A stretch of 64,000 nt of DNA from Psococerastis gibbosa (GCA_963971405.1 OZ020489.1:31212290-31276289), one strand, 5' to 3'; shown: positions 21,179 to 31,628, numbered from the stretch's first letter. Notes: generated by a model not told the origin, from the letters alone. Translations and numbers: made by a program.

Positions 21179-21840
21179 CTAGGCGTCCCCAGAGAGCCTC
21201 AAACTTCTCATATCTCCGGCGATCTTTCTTCTCAATGCAACTTTCGGCCTCCCTGGTGGTCTTCTTCCTTGTATCTCCCTGATCATTACTCTTTTGAGTA
21301 AGTGGTTTTCGTCTCTACGTAGTACGTGTCCCCACCAGTTCAGCCTCTTTTCTCTAAGTTTCTCTTGTAAGTCACGTGTTTTCATCTCTAGTCTTAGATC
21401 TTGGTCTCTCAGCGGAGCACCACAGGAACTCCTTAGCATTCGCATTTCCGCTGCGTGAATAATATTTTCCTCAGACTTTCATAAAGAATAACATGCACGG
21501 GCGAACAACTTCCTTATAGATGCATCCTTTCAGCTTTTTGGCACTTTTCGATCTGTGAGTATCCCGGACATATCTAGAAACTTTGCCCAGGCGGCTTTTT
21601 TCCGATTTTTGACCTCTTCTTGCAGCGCTCGTTATGCTTTATGACACTGCCTTGAGCTTGCCTACTTTGTTTGGGGGTTGATTACCAATTCTCATGGTGC
21701 ATGGTTTCTGTCGTACACATTCCATCCTACTCCGTTTTTGGCACGGTCCACTTTCAGCCCCTCTCTTTCTGGCGCTCATCTGCAATATGAGGCTGGCTGT
21801 GGCTTCTCCCTGAATGTCACATGTCAGAGTGTCCATAAGT
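21179..21840 (-). pseudogene. RTE-like LINE, degraded reverse-transcriptase C-terminus
   Basis: The frame 21445-21179 reads RMLRSSCGAPLRDQDL, then LREKRLNWWGHVLRRDENHL and GRRPPGRPK, the very characteristic RL-W-GHV-R and GRRPRGRP block at the end of RTE-type reverse transcriptases. Further upstream, 21836-21639 gives DTLTCDIQGEA, which resembles the segment just before the catalytic box, but the box itself is lost. Two disconnected frames indicate frameshifts and deletion. Non-functional. Confidence 0.78.
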
Positions 21841-22126
21841 ACGACAAATAAAAAGGGAATAAGAAGCGCCGACTGTCAGTGCAAGCCATACTTGACGGTA
21901 AAGATGCCACTGAGACCCGCCACACTCCTAACTTTTGGTTCTTCCAGTCTTACTTCAAAGTTGCCAAAAGATATTTGAAAATATGTACATGACACTATAT
22001 GATGCCTACCGGGCTAGGCAATGGCTGCAACGAACAAATTCTCATTTGTAATTTCCCCCGGATGATTCGGGAACAGTAAAGTTAAAGACTTACCTCGCGG
22101 CAGCACGAGCACAACTTCCGGCTTCT

Positions 22127-22352
22127 TCACGTCTGCAGGTACTGAGGAAAACCACTTCTTCTCGGCCAGAGATTGTCATCGTATTCAGATAGAGGCTCTT
22201 TACGTCTGCTGCAGGTACTGAGGAAAACCACTTCTTCTCGGCCAGAGATTGTCATCGTGTTCAGATAGAGGCTCTTCACGTCTGCTGCAGGTACTGAGGA
22301 AAACCACTTCTTCTCGGCCAGAGATTGTCATCGTATTCAGATAGAGGCTCTT
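22127..22352. repeat. 76-bp tandem repeat, three units
   Basis: Three direct units with period 76 bp (ctgcaggt at 22133, 22209 and 22285), each with GGAAAACCACTTCTTCTCGG and a GATTGTCATCG block. They are nearly identical, so recently expanded. The period is not a multiple of 3, so it is unlikely to be coding. Confidence 0.85.
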
Positions 22353-23124
22353 CGCCCTCTGTGAGTGCGGAGCAGTTGCGACTCCTCGTCTCCCTCGCGG
22401 GAATCGGGGACACTTGGTGGGACTACCACGGTTCCAAACCCTGAAAGAAATAAAACAGAAGGTAGAATGGCACTGTTTCATTCCCATGTCCCACAGGAGT
22501 TCCAGACGTTGAGGTGGTGGCTAAAAAAGGCTATGGTTATTCTGCCTTAGGCCGGAGGTCTCCCTGTGGTCTCCGATAGAAAAAAAATAGTTAAAAATAC
22601 ACTAAGTAGGCCTACTATGTTCATAAGAGATCCAGTAAAAACAAATGACCATCTAATTGGATTTGAGAATGGCACAGGACAGTTCGTACTTGTCTTCTTC
22701 TTTAAATGCCTCTACTTTCGAATATTGACGATCATCAAGGCCATTTAGAGACTGCTACTTTCAAAAAGAAAGTGGGAAATTACCACCAATACCATTGCCT
22801 CAGGGTTTTCAACCGGGATATTCTTCCTCTGTCGGGAGCCCTGAGTCTTTTTATCTTCCGGCGTTCCTCTTCACATGACTGAAGTATGTTAGTTTCCGTT
22901 TTTTTAACCGTCAGCAGCAACTCTGCTTTAGCATCCAATCACCCCAGGACCTCTGCATTAGGGACACGATCTCTTCCAGATATGGTATGAGCAGTATTCG
23001 CCTGTATACCCACATTTCAAACGCCTTGATTCCGTTGACTGTTCTCCATAGCTGTGTCAAAGTCTATACCTTATTGTACAACTATTGGGAACACAACATT
23101 TTACCATTCCCAATCTAATTTAGG
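22353..23124. other. No recognised gene
   Basis: Only short frames and no repeat family. One frame (22200-22487, minus) runs through the 76-bp repeat and is a product of it. Confidence 0.45.
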
Positions 23125-23288
23125 CAAGGACGGATACAGAGGGGGGGGGGGTAGCTGCCCTCCCCCCAAATTTGGTAAATCTATTGTAAATTAATTTATT
23201 ACGCTCTAATCTAATCGATCCTACATATGTTTTTCATATTTTGACCCAATACTACCCCCTCCAAAAAAATGGTCTGGATCCGTCCCTG
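23125..23288. mobile_element. hAT-like MITE with G and C runs
   Basis: The ends CAAGGACGGATACAG and CTGGATCCGTCCCTG are inverted repeats. Flanking 8-mers AATTTAGG and ATCTAAGG match at five of eight positions. A related, left-truncated copy is at 45125-45238 (TTACGCTCTGATTTAATCGAT). A weak duplication limits confidence in the superfamily. Confidence 0.6.
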
Positions 23289-23477
23289 ATCTAAGGTCCA
23301 ACGACAGATTCTGACACCGAAGTATACTCAGGCCTACCTGATTATATTTTAGAAATAGAGGGCATTTCGATTGAAAAAGGACGACAATTTATAAAGGGGA
23401 GGGAATGGGGAGGACATTTTTATGCAAAAAATTGTCTGTTCATTGAATACCTACTGAAAGAAGTGACAGAATTAAAT

Positions 23478-23515
23478 AAACAAGGACTTTCTATTACTAA
23501 GCCAACCTATAGTAT
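23478..23515 (-). mobile_element. SINE-A tail fragment
   Basis: TAAATAAACAAGGACTTT followed by CTATTACTAAGCCAACCTA is the tail end of SINE-A in minus orientation; the rest of the element is absent. Confidence 0.6.
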
Positions 23516-23704
23516 TTCGGTTTAGAAGGGATTTCAATGATTTCATAGACCAACAACGGTTTTTTAAAGAAATGATGTAGCCTATTTTTTAAAATAAGTT
23601 GTGTAAATTCTTAAAGCTGCACTTGACAGCTTTACTCATGCATCATAAGGAGGATATTTTTTTGGATTTGGATGGCAAAAAAGGGCGTCTGGTAGCCCTG
23701 ATCC

Positions 23705-24089
23705 TTCCTATATTTTGTATTTGAATCCTGGATTGCCAGCTCGGAGTACAGTGCACTCCTATAATCCACGATCGGCAAAAGGGTTTGATATGCCTAGGTG
23801 TCGCCTAAACAAGTCGAGGGATTCTTATCCGATACTTGCACACCGGCTTTACAATAAGCTACCATTTTTAGTAAGTCAGTTGGATCCAGCTTGTTTCAGA
23901 ACATACATTAAGAGCAGACTTATTGACGCCTCACTATACAATTTGGATGAGTACGATCCCAGGAGCTGGACTATTTAAGTACCTCCTCATTCTTTTGTAC
24001 AAAACCCTCTCGGGTGGCTATCTATGTTTGTTTGACACGGTCGATCCAGCTCTGGCTGGTCAGGGACTCTAATTATTGTATTGTATTGT
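23705..24089 (+). pseudogene. LINE 3' end: reverse-transcriptase C-terminus and (ATTGT)n tail
   Basis: The frame 23715-23978 ends in a normal stop and contains FDMPRCRLNKSRDSYPILAH, then RLYNKLPFLV and FRTYIKSRL. This matches the C-terminal tail of CR1/Jockey-like reverse transcriptases (P-RTN-YxxS-xxxxxxWNxLP type). About 110 bases of 3' UTR follow, ending in a (TTGTA)n simple-repeat tail at 24072-24089. Only the last 90 codons remain, so it is heavily 5'-truncated. Confidence 0.7.
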
Positions 24090-24278
24090 ATGCGGCTGCA
24101 AATTTCCCGACTCACCTCAGCCAAGACCCCAGGCTTCAGGCTTGTAAGAGCTTTGATTCTTCCAAATTAAACATACCAAACCTGTAATGGTTGTACTTTG
24201 TAGTAATTCTATGTTCCTGTTGTTAACACTGTTGCCATGGTAATTTTATTATACAAGATGGTTTGCTGTTTTGACTTA
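24090..24278. other. No recognised gene
   Basis: Starts with the dispersed CCCGACTCACCTCAGCC block shared with 18493-18696. The rest is unremarkable. Confidence 0.4.
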
Positions 24279-24420
24279 GGGGGGTATTCCACATACGTAC
24301 AACGTCAATGAAAATTATGAAATTGATGGTGGCAGCAGACATTTTTACATACTAAAAATTCTGCTGCCACCATCAATTTCATAATTTTCATTGACGTTGT
24401 ACGTATGTGGAATGGGGCCC
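24279..24420. mobile_element. MITE family H2, first of a tandem pair
   Basis: A 142-bp palindrome beginning GGGGGTATTCC after TTA (24276-24278) and ending GTGGAATGGGGCCC before a second TTA (24421-24423). The apex has GGTGGCAGCAGACA and CTGCTGCCACCATC, a variant of the shared core. The arms carry ACGTACAACGTCAATG. Confidence 0.8.
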
Positions 24421-24423
24421 TTA

Positions 24424-24585
24424 GGGGGGTATTCCATATACTTCAATCGTCAACGAAAAATTGAAAAATGACGTTTTAGCAGACATTAAAGACATACTAA
24501 AAATTCTGCTACCACGTCAAGTTACGTCATTTTGACGTCATTTTTCAATTTTTCGTTGACGTTGTACGTATGTGGAATGGGCACC
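24424..24585. mobile_element. MITE family H2, second of a tandem pair
   Basis: A 162-bp palindrome, flanked left by the TTA it shares with the preceding element and right by TTA (24586-24588). Core GACGTTTTAGCAGACATT and CTGCTACCACGTCA. It is the inverse orientation of the copy at 4753-4914 with the same arms. Confidence 0.8.
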
Positions 24586-24901
24586 TTATTAAATACTACA
24601 TTATTACATTAAATACTACAAAACCACTTACCAATATACAGTAGGTCTGCTATGCAGTGTTGTAACCTTAGTAAAGGAATAAACGTAGGTATTAATAACA
24701 CTATAATTGCTGTAGATAACGACACGGATGGAATATAGGCCTACAGGACGGCGTTTGTTTTAGACTGACGGTATTTGAAAACGGTTGCGTATATGAAGCA
24801 CGGATCGAGATAGAAACTTAATAACCAACACGGAGCGCTTACAAGTTACAACTGCAAAGTGCAGACTGCTGACTGTGCGCACTGCGCAGACTGCTAAGTC
24901 A

Positions 24902-25286
24902 GGCGCCCATTCCATTGACCTGCTAGGGCTATTTCCAACAACGGTGACGTGGTAGCAGACATTCAAGACTTAGGTAGCGTTTCCACCGAACTCGCATTGC
25001 AGAATGCAAATGACATTGACGGAAATTAGAATTTTTCTTTTTATAGAAATCTATTAAAATATTTGTACTTAACATATCCCATGACGCCATTTTTTTAATT
25101 TTAGTTTGTTTGTTTGTGATTTTACTGTATGATAATTGGTCAATTTTAACTATAGCATAAAGGAAAATAAACATTTCCGTCAATTCTGCAATGCGAGGTC
25201 GGTGGAAACGCCACCTAAGTCTTGAATGTCTGCTACCACGTCACCGTTGTTGGAAATAGCCCTAGCCGGTCAATGGAATGGGCACC
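24902..25286. mobile_element. Long H2-type MITE, TSD TCA
   Basis: Ends GGCGCCCATTCCATTGACC and GGTCAATGGAATGGGCACC, flanked by TCA on both sides (24899-24901, 25287-25289). The core GACGTGGTAGCAGACATTC lies in each arm rather than at the apex. The inner arms hold AATGCAAATGACATTGACGG. Relatives of 393 bp lie at 37667 and 42758. Confidence 0.78.
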
Positions 25287-25879
25287 TCAGCACATAGCCA
25301 TCGGCATTCTTTGAATTAGAGGCAGTGGCGAATACAGCTTGTATGCTCACAGAATAATTAATGTGGATTAATGTTACGCGTAAACATAATCTTAAATCCT
25401 ATCTCACGGGAAATATCGATCGATCGTACAGCAATAATCAACCCATATTAGACTAGAAACCCATTTTTTAGCCCCGTCCGCCTGTCATCCGTTTTTATGA
25501 CATGTGATAGTGACACACTACAATATATATAAATACAATGGAATATAAATTAAAGTTTGGAATGACATTTCTTTCGGCGCGGCTGTAAGACGTAAAAAGT
25601 CGTGGCAGGTGAAAGATTTGGCGGGATGACCTTGAAACCAGAAACCGCCCTATTGGCTCTCAATCAACCGGTTCGGTCATTGCGCTTCCAGTGGTCCAAC
25701 TGTTTAGGTGTGTATATTGATCTCGGATTAGTACGGTAGCTCGAACTGTTTAGTTGTTTATATTGATCTCAGATTAGTACGGTGAGTCTAAATTTACCTA
25801 CAGACTTTTAAAAGTTTTATAATATTATTTTTAATAATAGTATAAAGTACAATTTAGTTTTATTCTAGAAAAAAATGCA
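25287..25879. other. No recognised gene
   Basis: AT-rich, with an ATCGATCGATCG tract near 25417 and two similar 40-bp blocks around 25700-25780 (TATATTGATCTCGGATTAGTACGGT and a near-copy). No exon recognised. Confidence 0.45.
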
Positions 25880-26340
25880 GGCCATGATAAAAATTTCTAG
25901 ACAGTGCGTCGCGCCTAACGGCGAGTCAAGGTCACACTACAGTCTACACACCGCTTTTCAGTGGCGGCGCTACGGGGGTGCCCGAGGGGGCCTGGCCCCC
26001 CCAACAGTTTCTCCGGCCCCACCGGGCCCCCCCCCCACTTTTGAGATATTTTACATGTTAAATTGCAGAATTATTAAACGGTATACATACTCCCAATGAA
26101 AAATGTTTTGTTTTTTCATTGGCCCCCCCCCCCCCCAGATAGAAGTCATGCCTCCCCTTGGCCCCACCGCCTTAAAATTTCTAGCGCCGCCATTGCCGCT
26201 TTTCGGTTTAGAAATCACGAGTATGACGTAAAAATAAATACACGTGATATCTTACTATGCCCCCCCTCCCCCTTGTGATATTTCTTGATTTTTGACGAAC
26301 CCCTCCCCCCCTTTCAAACCTCGTGTGATTAATGGACATA
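25880..26340. mobile_element. Degenerate copy of the 26506-26903 MITE type, interrupted by a hAT MITE
   Basis: Blocks GGCGAGTCAAG, ACACCGCTTTTCGGTTTA, CACGTGATATCTTACT and GTGATTAATGGACA appear in inverted order compared with 26510-26690. It is therefore an inverted partial copy of the neighbouring element's left part. Its continuity is broken by the insertion at 25959-26195. Confidence 0.6.
25959..26195. mobile_element. hAT MITE with perfect TSD and a visible empty site
   Basis: A 237-bp element with ends CAGTGGCGGCGCTA and TAGCGCCGCCATTG, flanked by the perfect 8-bp duplication CCGCTTTT (25951-25958, 26196-26203). The inverted sister sequence at about 26640-26660 contains the uninterrupted ACCGCTTTTCGG (as CCGAAAAGCGGT), which is the pre-insertion site. 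The interior is C-run rich and non-coding. Confidence 0.92.
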
Positions 26341-26505
26341 AAATCTAAGGTACACTGTGTGTTTGTACGGTATACAATTTAATTTTAAAAACTAAAATTA
26401 GGCTGCATTCTTGAAACGAAATGAAATATTAACAATTCAAGTTTAGGAGCGTCAACCCAAAAGTTAAATGTTATTTCCACCAGACTAGTGCATGCTGTTC
26501 TTATA

Positions 26506-26903
26506 AGGGGCTGTCCATTAATCACGTGATGTCTGAAGGGGGGGGGGGTTCGGAAAAAATCACGAAATATCACAAGGGGGGAGGGGTACAGTAAGATATC
26601 ACGTGCATTTATTTTTTCGTCAAACACGTTAATGCTAAACCGAAAAGCGGTGTGTACTGTGAGCTTGACTCGCCGCTGCCAGTCCATTTTTAGGCCAGTC
26701 AAAAACAACCTGCAACCTTACTGCGTCTAGACATTTTTATCATGGTCCTTAATTTTCTAGAATAACATTAGAATATACTTTGTACCTGTATTTAAAAATA
26801 ATATAATGCAAATTGTAAGATTTTTTGTAGGTACCGGTACTAAAAATTACACGTGATTTTAGGTGGGCAGTCTAAAACATCACGTGATTAATGGACAGCC
26901 CCT
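26506..26903. mobile_element. MITE with TA target duplication
   Basis: A 398-bp element with terminal inverted repeats of about 24 bp, AGGGGCTGTCCATTAATCAC and its complement, flanked by TA on both sides (26504-26505, 26904-26905). A TA duplication is characteristic of Tc1/mariner-type insertion. No transposase frame. Confidence 0.8.
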
Positions 26904-26905
26904 TA

Positions 26906-27530
26906 GGAGAGGTAGTGTAATAGTTCCATGGTAAATAATTGTCCCAGGGTTTATTTTTGGGTTTCCCGATCCCAAAGCACTAAATTTATCTTTGGGACGA
27001 TTATATAGTAAAGAATGGGCAGGCCAATATAATACAATACAAAATAGTAATAGTGGCTATGTATAGTATATTTCTTCAAAAAATTATTTTTTTGTCCAAA
27101 CCAAATCTTTGTTTTGGAAAGCAACTTGTTCTGTTTTTTCTATTTATCACCTAAAACATAACTTAGTACAAATGCACTGAGAAAGTATTGTCTTATGATT
27201 ATACTGTATGTACATCTGAATGTATACATACAGTTACATTAGTGTATATATATATAACAGTACTTGGTTGCTGCCGCACCCTCCCAAGTTAAGCTACCGG
27301 CCTTCTTAACTAATTGTTGAGGATCCGAAGTAAGATCGACCTTCACCAATATGTTTAATGGATAAAAATTGTTTACAAAGCAATTTAGTAAGCTAAGAAT
27401 TATAAAAAAATGGGTTGCCTGAAAAAATCCTGGCCAGGATATCATTAATTCCAAATTGAAAAATCCCTTTGGGCTCTGGCCGATCAGGTGTAGGGAGATT
27501 CCGCAGACCCTGCTTTTTCTCTACGCTACC
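26906..27530. other. No recognised gene
   Basis: AT-rich sequence; a 71-codon minus frame at 27239-27454 has no recognised homology. No repeat family identified. Confidence 0.45.
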
Positions 27531-27848
27531 CAGAGGCGTAAAATTTTAGAATGATGGCGGGGGCAAAACTAAGTAGACCTTATGACGTCATCAGGCAGGA
27601 TTTAAGGAACAATTGAAAATATAACAGCAAAATAGTAGGGTTTTACGCATTTTAGTAGTTGTAAAGTATAGCTGTAGATTTTACAAAGCTAAAAAAGGAA
27701 TGCTTATATTCATATTGCTGCAAAGGGGACCATGAAGTATGAACCACGTCTTACAATGCTCGAGGCTGGTGGAGGAAAAGCCCCCCCCCCCCCAAAAGGA
27801 GCTGGGGGGCAATTTAGATCGTTTCCCTTCCCCAACTTTGCGCCCCTG
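27531..27848. mobile_element. hAT-like MITE
   Basis: Ends CAGAGGCGTAAA and TTTGCGCCCCTG are imperfect inverted repeats, flanked by 8-mers ACGCTACC and ACTCTACC that match at seven of eight positions. Contains a 14-base C run around 27781-27794. No transposase. Confidence 0.7.
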
Positions 27849-28017
27849 ACTCTACCTAGTCTATGTGTAATAAAAAAATACTTCATTATTTTCCCGATCC
27901 CAACATCAACACATACAACACTCTTGTATTGAACTTTTACTTTACTTTACTTTTACTTATTAAATTATTTTTACTTTGACTGCATTCACGTAAATAGGGG
28001 GTCCTGGGGGGGGGGGC

Positions 28018-28463
28018 TTATTTTTTTACCCCCAGAAGCAAACTATCAAGGGGCAAGCGACCCGCCGCATTTTATTAACATTAATAACGACTACAATATA
28101 TGTGAATTTAAATGAAATCGTTGAGCCGTTTTTGAGAAATAATTTTTTTAGACGTTTTTTGGGAGTTTTTTTAGAATAAACCCCCCCCCCCCCCCCCAAA
28201 ATTGAGTTAGCCAAAAAAAAAATTGTCTCGAGGCATGAATTTACTGAACCTACATGCTAAATTTCATCAAAATCGACCGAGTAGTTTGCCCGGAAATCGA
28301 TGAACAGACTGACAGACAGAGCTACAGACAGACATTACGTAAAAACCACTTTTATGGGTTCCTGGGACATCAAAGCGTGTCAATCCGTTGAAATCTCGGA
28401 ATCGAAAATTTCGACTATCACAAAGCTTTCCTTATACTACGTATAAATAGTAAATTGGAAAGC
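28018..28463 (-). mobile_element. Family T element, partial, inverted
   Basis: Left part of the T family in minus orientation: GGAAAGC at 28457-28463, ATTTCGACTATCACAAAGC, CATAAAAGTGGTTTTTACG-type block, and GATAGTTTGCTTCTGGGGG as its reverse near 28020-28050. The distal half of the element is absent. Confidence 0.65.
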
Positions 28464-28904
28464 AAAAATGAAGTAGTGAACGTACGGTACGGCAAAGAGG
28501 TCCGAGAATATGTCTTGTGCGATAGACTTGACGTACTCTATACCGGGAACTCAGGAAGTAAGAGAGTGCTGATGTCAGCATCAAGGCAAATGTTGTGTCT
28601 TCGTCTATTGCATAAGAGTGGCATAGTGCAGGCGCTGTAGGTCATTGAGTACGCAAAATATGAGGACCGCATTCAGTAAACTGTTTTGAACTCAGAAAAG
28701 CTTGTAGATTATGATTCTGGATGTTGCCGGGGGGTTTTCAGGTTCAGATTTTTTATGCCCCCTCCCATTAGATATCAAGTAAATTGACTGAACAAATATT
28801 TTGGAACCATTTTAATGATTGTTTTAGCGACAATATCCATTTTTTTTCTAATGATTAAAGATACTTAGAGCAAGTCAATTAAAAAAGTTACAAATAAAAA
28901 CAAG
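28464..28904. other. No recognised gene
   Basis: A 61-codon plus frame at 28455-28640 has no homology I recognise. The rest is AT-rich. Confidence 0.4.
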
Positions 28905-28957
28905 AATGACTGCCATCTACAGTGCTAGTGGGTTTCCCTCTGTAGATGGCAGTTCTT
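28905..28957. other. Short perfect hairpin, 14-bp stem
   Basis: ACTGCCATCTACAG (28909-28922) and CTGTAGATGGCAGT (28940-28953) pair perfectly around a 17-base loop. Further, imperfect pairing continues outside through AAGAA and TTCTT. The size is below a typical microRNA precursor, so function is unassigned. TGTAGATGGCAG also occurs alone near 56145. Confidence 0.6.
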
Positions 28958-29939
28958 GGCCGAAAGCGCTCAGAGTTTTATACTAACACAAGTTGGTTTC
29001 TTAGGCAAAGTTAATTTTTTTAACGATTAAGTAACTTGCACATCGAATGACATGCTGTACATTTAGATTTGTTACAGCTTTAGCACAAGCCAAGGGCGCA
29101 CCCATAAATATTTCTCGGGGGGGAGGGGGGCGGTTCCATGCTATATTATCTATTTGTATTGGTTTACGTGGAAAGTTTAGTCTTCATTGATTTTTTTGAT
29201 GTTTTTCGGGGTGTGGGGGGGGGGGGGGGGTGGATGGATGTATGATCACTTGAGTAAATAACAGACCCCTCGAAAGTTGCATACCCCAAACTTCTGAAAA
29301 CCCATAGCGTACCAGACGGGTTGGAGAAGCTGGCATTTGGCATGTGAGTTGGACTCTGTCATAATCCTCCGTAATAGCTTAGATTAGACCACTAGCTATT
29401 ATTCAATACTTCCGGAATAAAATAAACCACCAAGATATAGACGGGTTGCTACTTTGTACCGTTGAAAAGACTAAAAAAATGCAATTTTTCAGCATTTTCG
29501 AAAATAATTTTTTCGGAGGGCTTAAAAAGTTTTTACCAAGGTAAGCCCACGTTCGCCTACCTAGCTCCCTTGCACCGCGCTAAGCATTGGTTTCCCTATA
29601 CCTTCTTACAATATTTCAGAAGTTGCATGGCAGCCGCGGCTCCTAGATAAGCTAAGCACTATTTTAATGAACCATTTATGAACCATTTCTTACTAGATTT
29701 TAATGAATTTTGTCATCTTAGAGTGCGTCAGTACATCCAGAGGTTAGCTCCTATGCACCGCTGTGGCCGGCCTGGCTCCTGTGAACCAGACAGTGTGCTT
29801 CAATTGCTAATAGCAAATTGGCTGTATTGCTGGCCACAATAGAGCAAATTCCATTTTAGAGCTGTTTTTAAAAAAATAGAAATGGTGTACATGGGTATAA
29901 TCAAATAATTGCACGCATTCAAGACTATACCATCAGAAT
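28958..29939. other. No recognised gene; homopolymer-rich
   Basis: Contains G runs at 29119-29132 and 29213-29231 and three isolated examples of the GCTCCTATG-type motif (29564, 29747, 29772) that clusters at 36010-36215. No exon recognised. Confidence 0.45.
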
Positions 29940-30290
29940 GCAGCTAGCTATTGGTCGGAAAAGTGGCCAAGAGCAAAGAGATTACCCAAAATTATGATTT
30001 TTTGGTTTTCACTAACTTCGCTCCAAATTACACTATTCGAACATTTTCTTAAATTTCTGGTTCAAAATACTGTTATTGGACGGAAAAAGATGCCAAGAGC
30101 GTAACAATTGCCAAATTTCAAGATATTTTTGGTGTTCACTAATTTCACCCCTAAAATGCACAATTGGACAAATTAAATAATTATATATCAGAATCCATAT
30201 CGCTGTTACCGGTCGGAATAGTTGCCAAGAACGAGATACCTTTGGCTTTAATTACATTATTCGAACATTTTTTTCAATTTCTGGTTCAAG
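29940..30290 (-). repeat. Degenerate inverted relics of the 124-bp satellite
   Basis: GGTCGGAAAAGTGGCCAAGAG, ACTATTCGAACATTTTCTT and related blocks recur about three times with roughly 120-bp spacing. They are the reverse complement of the satellite unit at 33002-35225, much more diverged. Confidence 0.6.
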
Positions 30291-30359
30291 CAGGTCAGCG
30301 ATTCAACACCGACAGCGGGTCCGCCCCCTCCCCCCATCCAAAATTTACTTAAACAGAAA

Positions 30360-30830
30360 ATTTTTCAGATATTTCTTTTAAAAAAATTCCCCTGTTTCCA
30401 ATTTGTTAATAAAGTTATCGTCTGCAAAATCAAAAACTTTTTGCCGACAAACTATTTCAGGCCTATCTTTTAAAAAACATTCCCCGGGGTAGACCTCGGG
30501 CCTCGGGCCCCCCTTGTAAGCTGTAATATTCTTCACATGTAAAATATATACACATAACTGCTATCAAGTTGCATAAGTGCGTAAATTCCACTATTTTGAG
30601 CCTATTCTTTTTCAAAATAATTCCCCGGGGGAGACGCCCCTGCCCCCTTTCTCGTAGTTGGTCTACTATTCTTCGGCTGCAAAACCTAAACATTATTAGA
30701 ATAAGACGTATATACACCAAAATGTGAAAACTCCACAATTTCAGGCCTATTTTTTTTTCAAAAATCGTTCCGGGGGAGACCTCCGGGCCCCCCTTCACCC
30801 TCCCGACCCGTGGGTGGGGAAATTAAGATC
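30360..30830. repeat. Diverged tandem repeat, about 140-bp period
   Basis: Three to four units each with a Py-rich CCTATTTTTTTTCAAAA segment followed by ATTCCCCGGGGGAGAC and a C-rich GGGCCCCCCTT segment (near 30480, 30620 and 30765). Units are substantially diverged. Not coding. Confidence 0.6.
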
Positions 30831-31200
30831 ATGCCTCTAATTAGGAGATGTGTAAGCCCATGAGAACGGCTTTCCTCTTTTCTACTGTTTTACGAAAATA
30901 CGGGGGGGGGGGACACCACCCCATTCGAAAACCTATCGCAAGCGGGCAAACTTTATGTATTGACGTGCCATGAAAATTGGACCCCCCCAAAAAAAATTCT
31001 GGCTACGCCACTGAACAGCGGCCCCTAAACATCATGGTTTCGTTCAAATGTACACCCTTATTTTTTTATTTATATTTTTCAGGCTTCAAATTTCTTCCTT
31101 TACCTATGCCGATTGACATCCAAGCATATAACATCTAACGGTTATTGTTGATGTGAGCCTAATTCTTATCTCAATATTTCAGGGCCATTTTTGTCAGGGA
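30831..31200. repeat. G/C-run sequence ending in a hAT-like terminus
   Basis: A G run at 30901-30911 and a C run at 30982-30988 precede TTCTGGCTACGCCACTG (30997-31013), which looks like the right terminus of a hAT MITE. A matching left end was not identified. No gene. Confidence 0.4.
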
Positions 31201-31207
31201 GGATTTT

Positions 31208-31390
31208 GTCAGGACATGTAGATTAGTGGTGCGGACTCGGACTTTCAGCCGCAAGGTTGTTAGTTCGAGTCCCACACATGATACATTTTTTGGCTATGCT
31301 TCGGAGGGCTTGTAAAGCAGGCAGGCCCGGGCTTTCCTAGTTGAGTGTGAGAGAAGGTTTTATAGTTCTATAACTTCACTAGGTTGACAT
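31208..31390 (+). mobile_element. SINE-A copy, tail interrupted
   Basis: Plus-strand SINE-A with head (CATGTAGATTAGTGGTGCGG), B box (GTTCGAGTCCCA) and body. The tail is cut at GGTTGACATT, where the palindromic element at 31392 begins. Confidence 0.78.
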
Positions 31391-31391
31391 T

Positions 31392-31628
31392 CATTGTTAA
31401 AATTAACTTTGTACAGTTTTACGAATGAAATTAAATTAAAAATTCACAACCGGTTTCGGCTCACGCCATCGATGCTGTGTGTTATCCTGACAATGAGTTT
31501 TATTTTGTTTTAGCTTGCATACCTTTTGTTTTATCTGTTTTCAATCGCACTTGACGATGGCGTGAGCCGAAACCGGTTATGAATTTTTATTTAATTCGTA
31601 AAACTATACAAAGTTAATTTTAACAATG
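31392..31628. mobile_element. Palindromic element with hammerhead-like GAAACC motif
   Basis: About 237 bp with inverted arms of roughly 80 bp: CATTGTTAAAATTAAC outside, then TTACGAAT, then CCGGTTTCGGCTCACGCCAT. In each arm one strand reads GATGGCGTGAGCCGAAACC, i.e. a short GGC-GUGA-GCC hairpin followed by GAAAC. This resembles stem II and the GAAA box of a type I hammerhead ribozyme, although the CUGANGA box is imperfect (TTGACGA at 31551). Penelope-like retroelements are known to carry hammerhead motifs in inverted terminal structures. Confidence 0.6.

Noticed and set aside
22127-22352. Possible CRISPR-like array (76-bp units)
   Set aside because: Units are directly adjacent with no variable spacers, in a eukaryotic context; a simple tandem repeat.
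25875-26278. Pro-rich frames near 26 kb
   Set aside because: They are encoded by C runs of the inserted hAT MITE and end at its borders.
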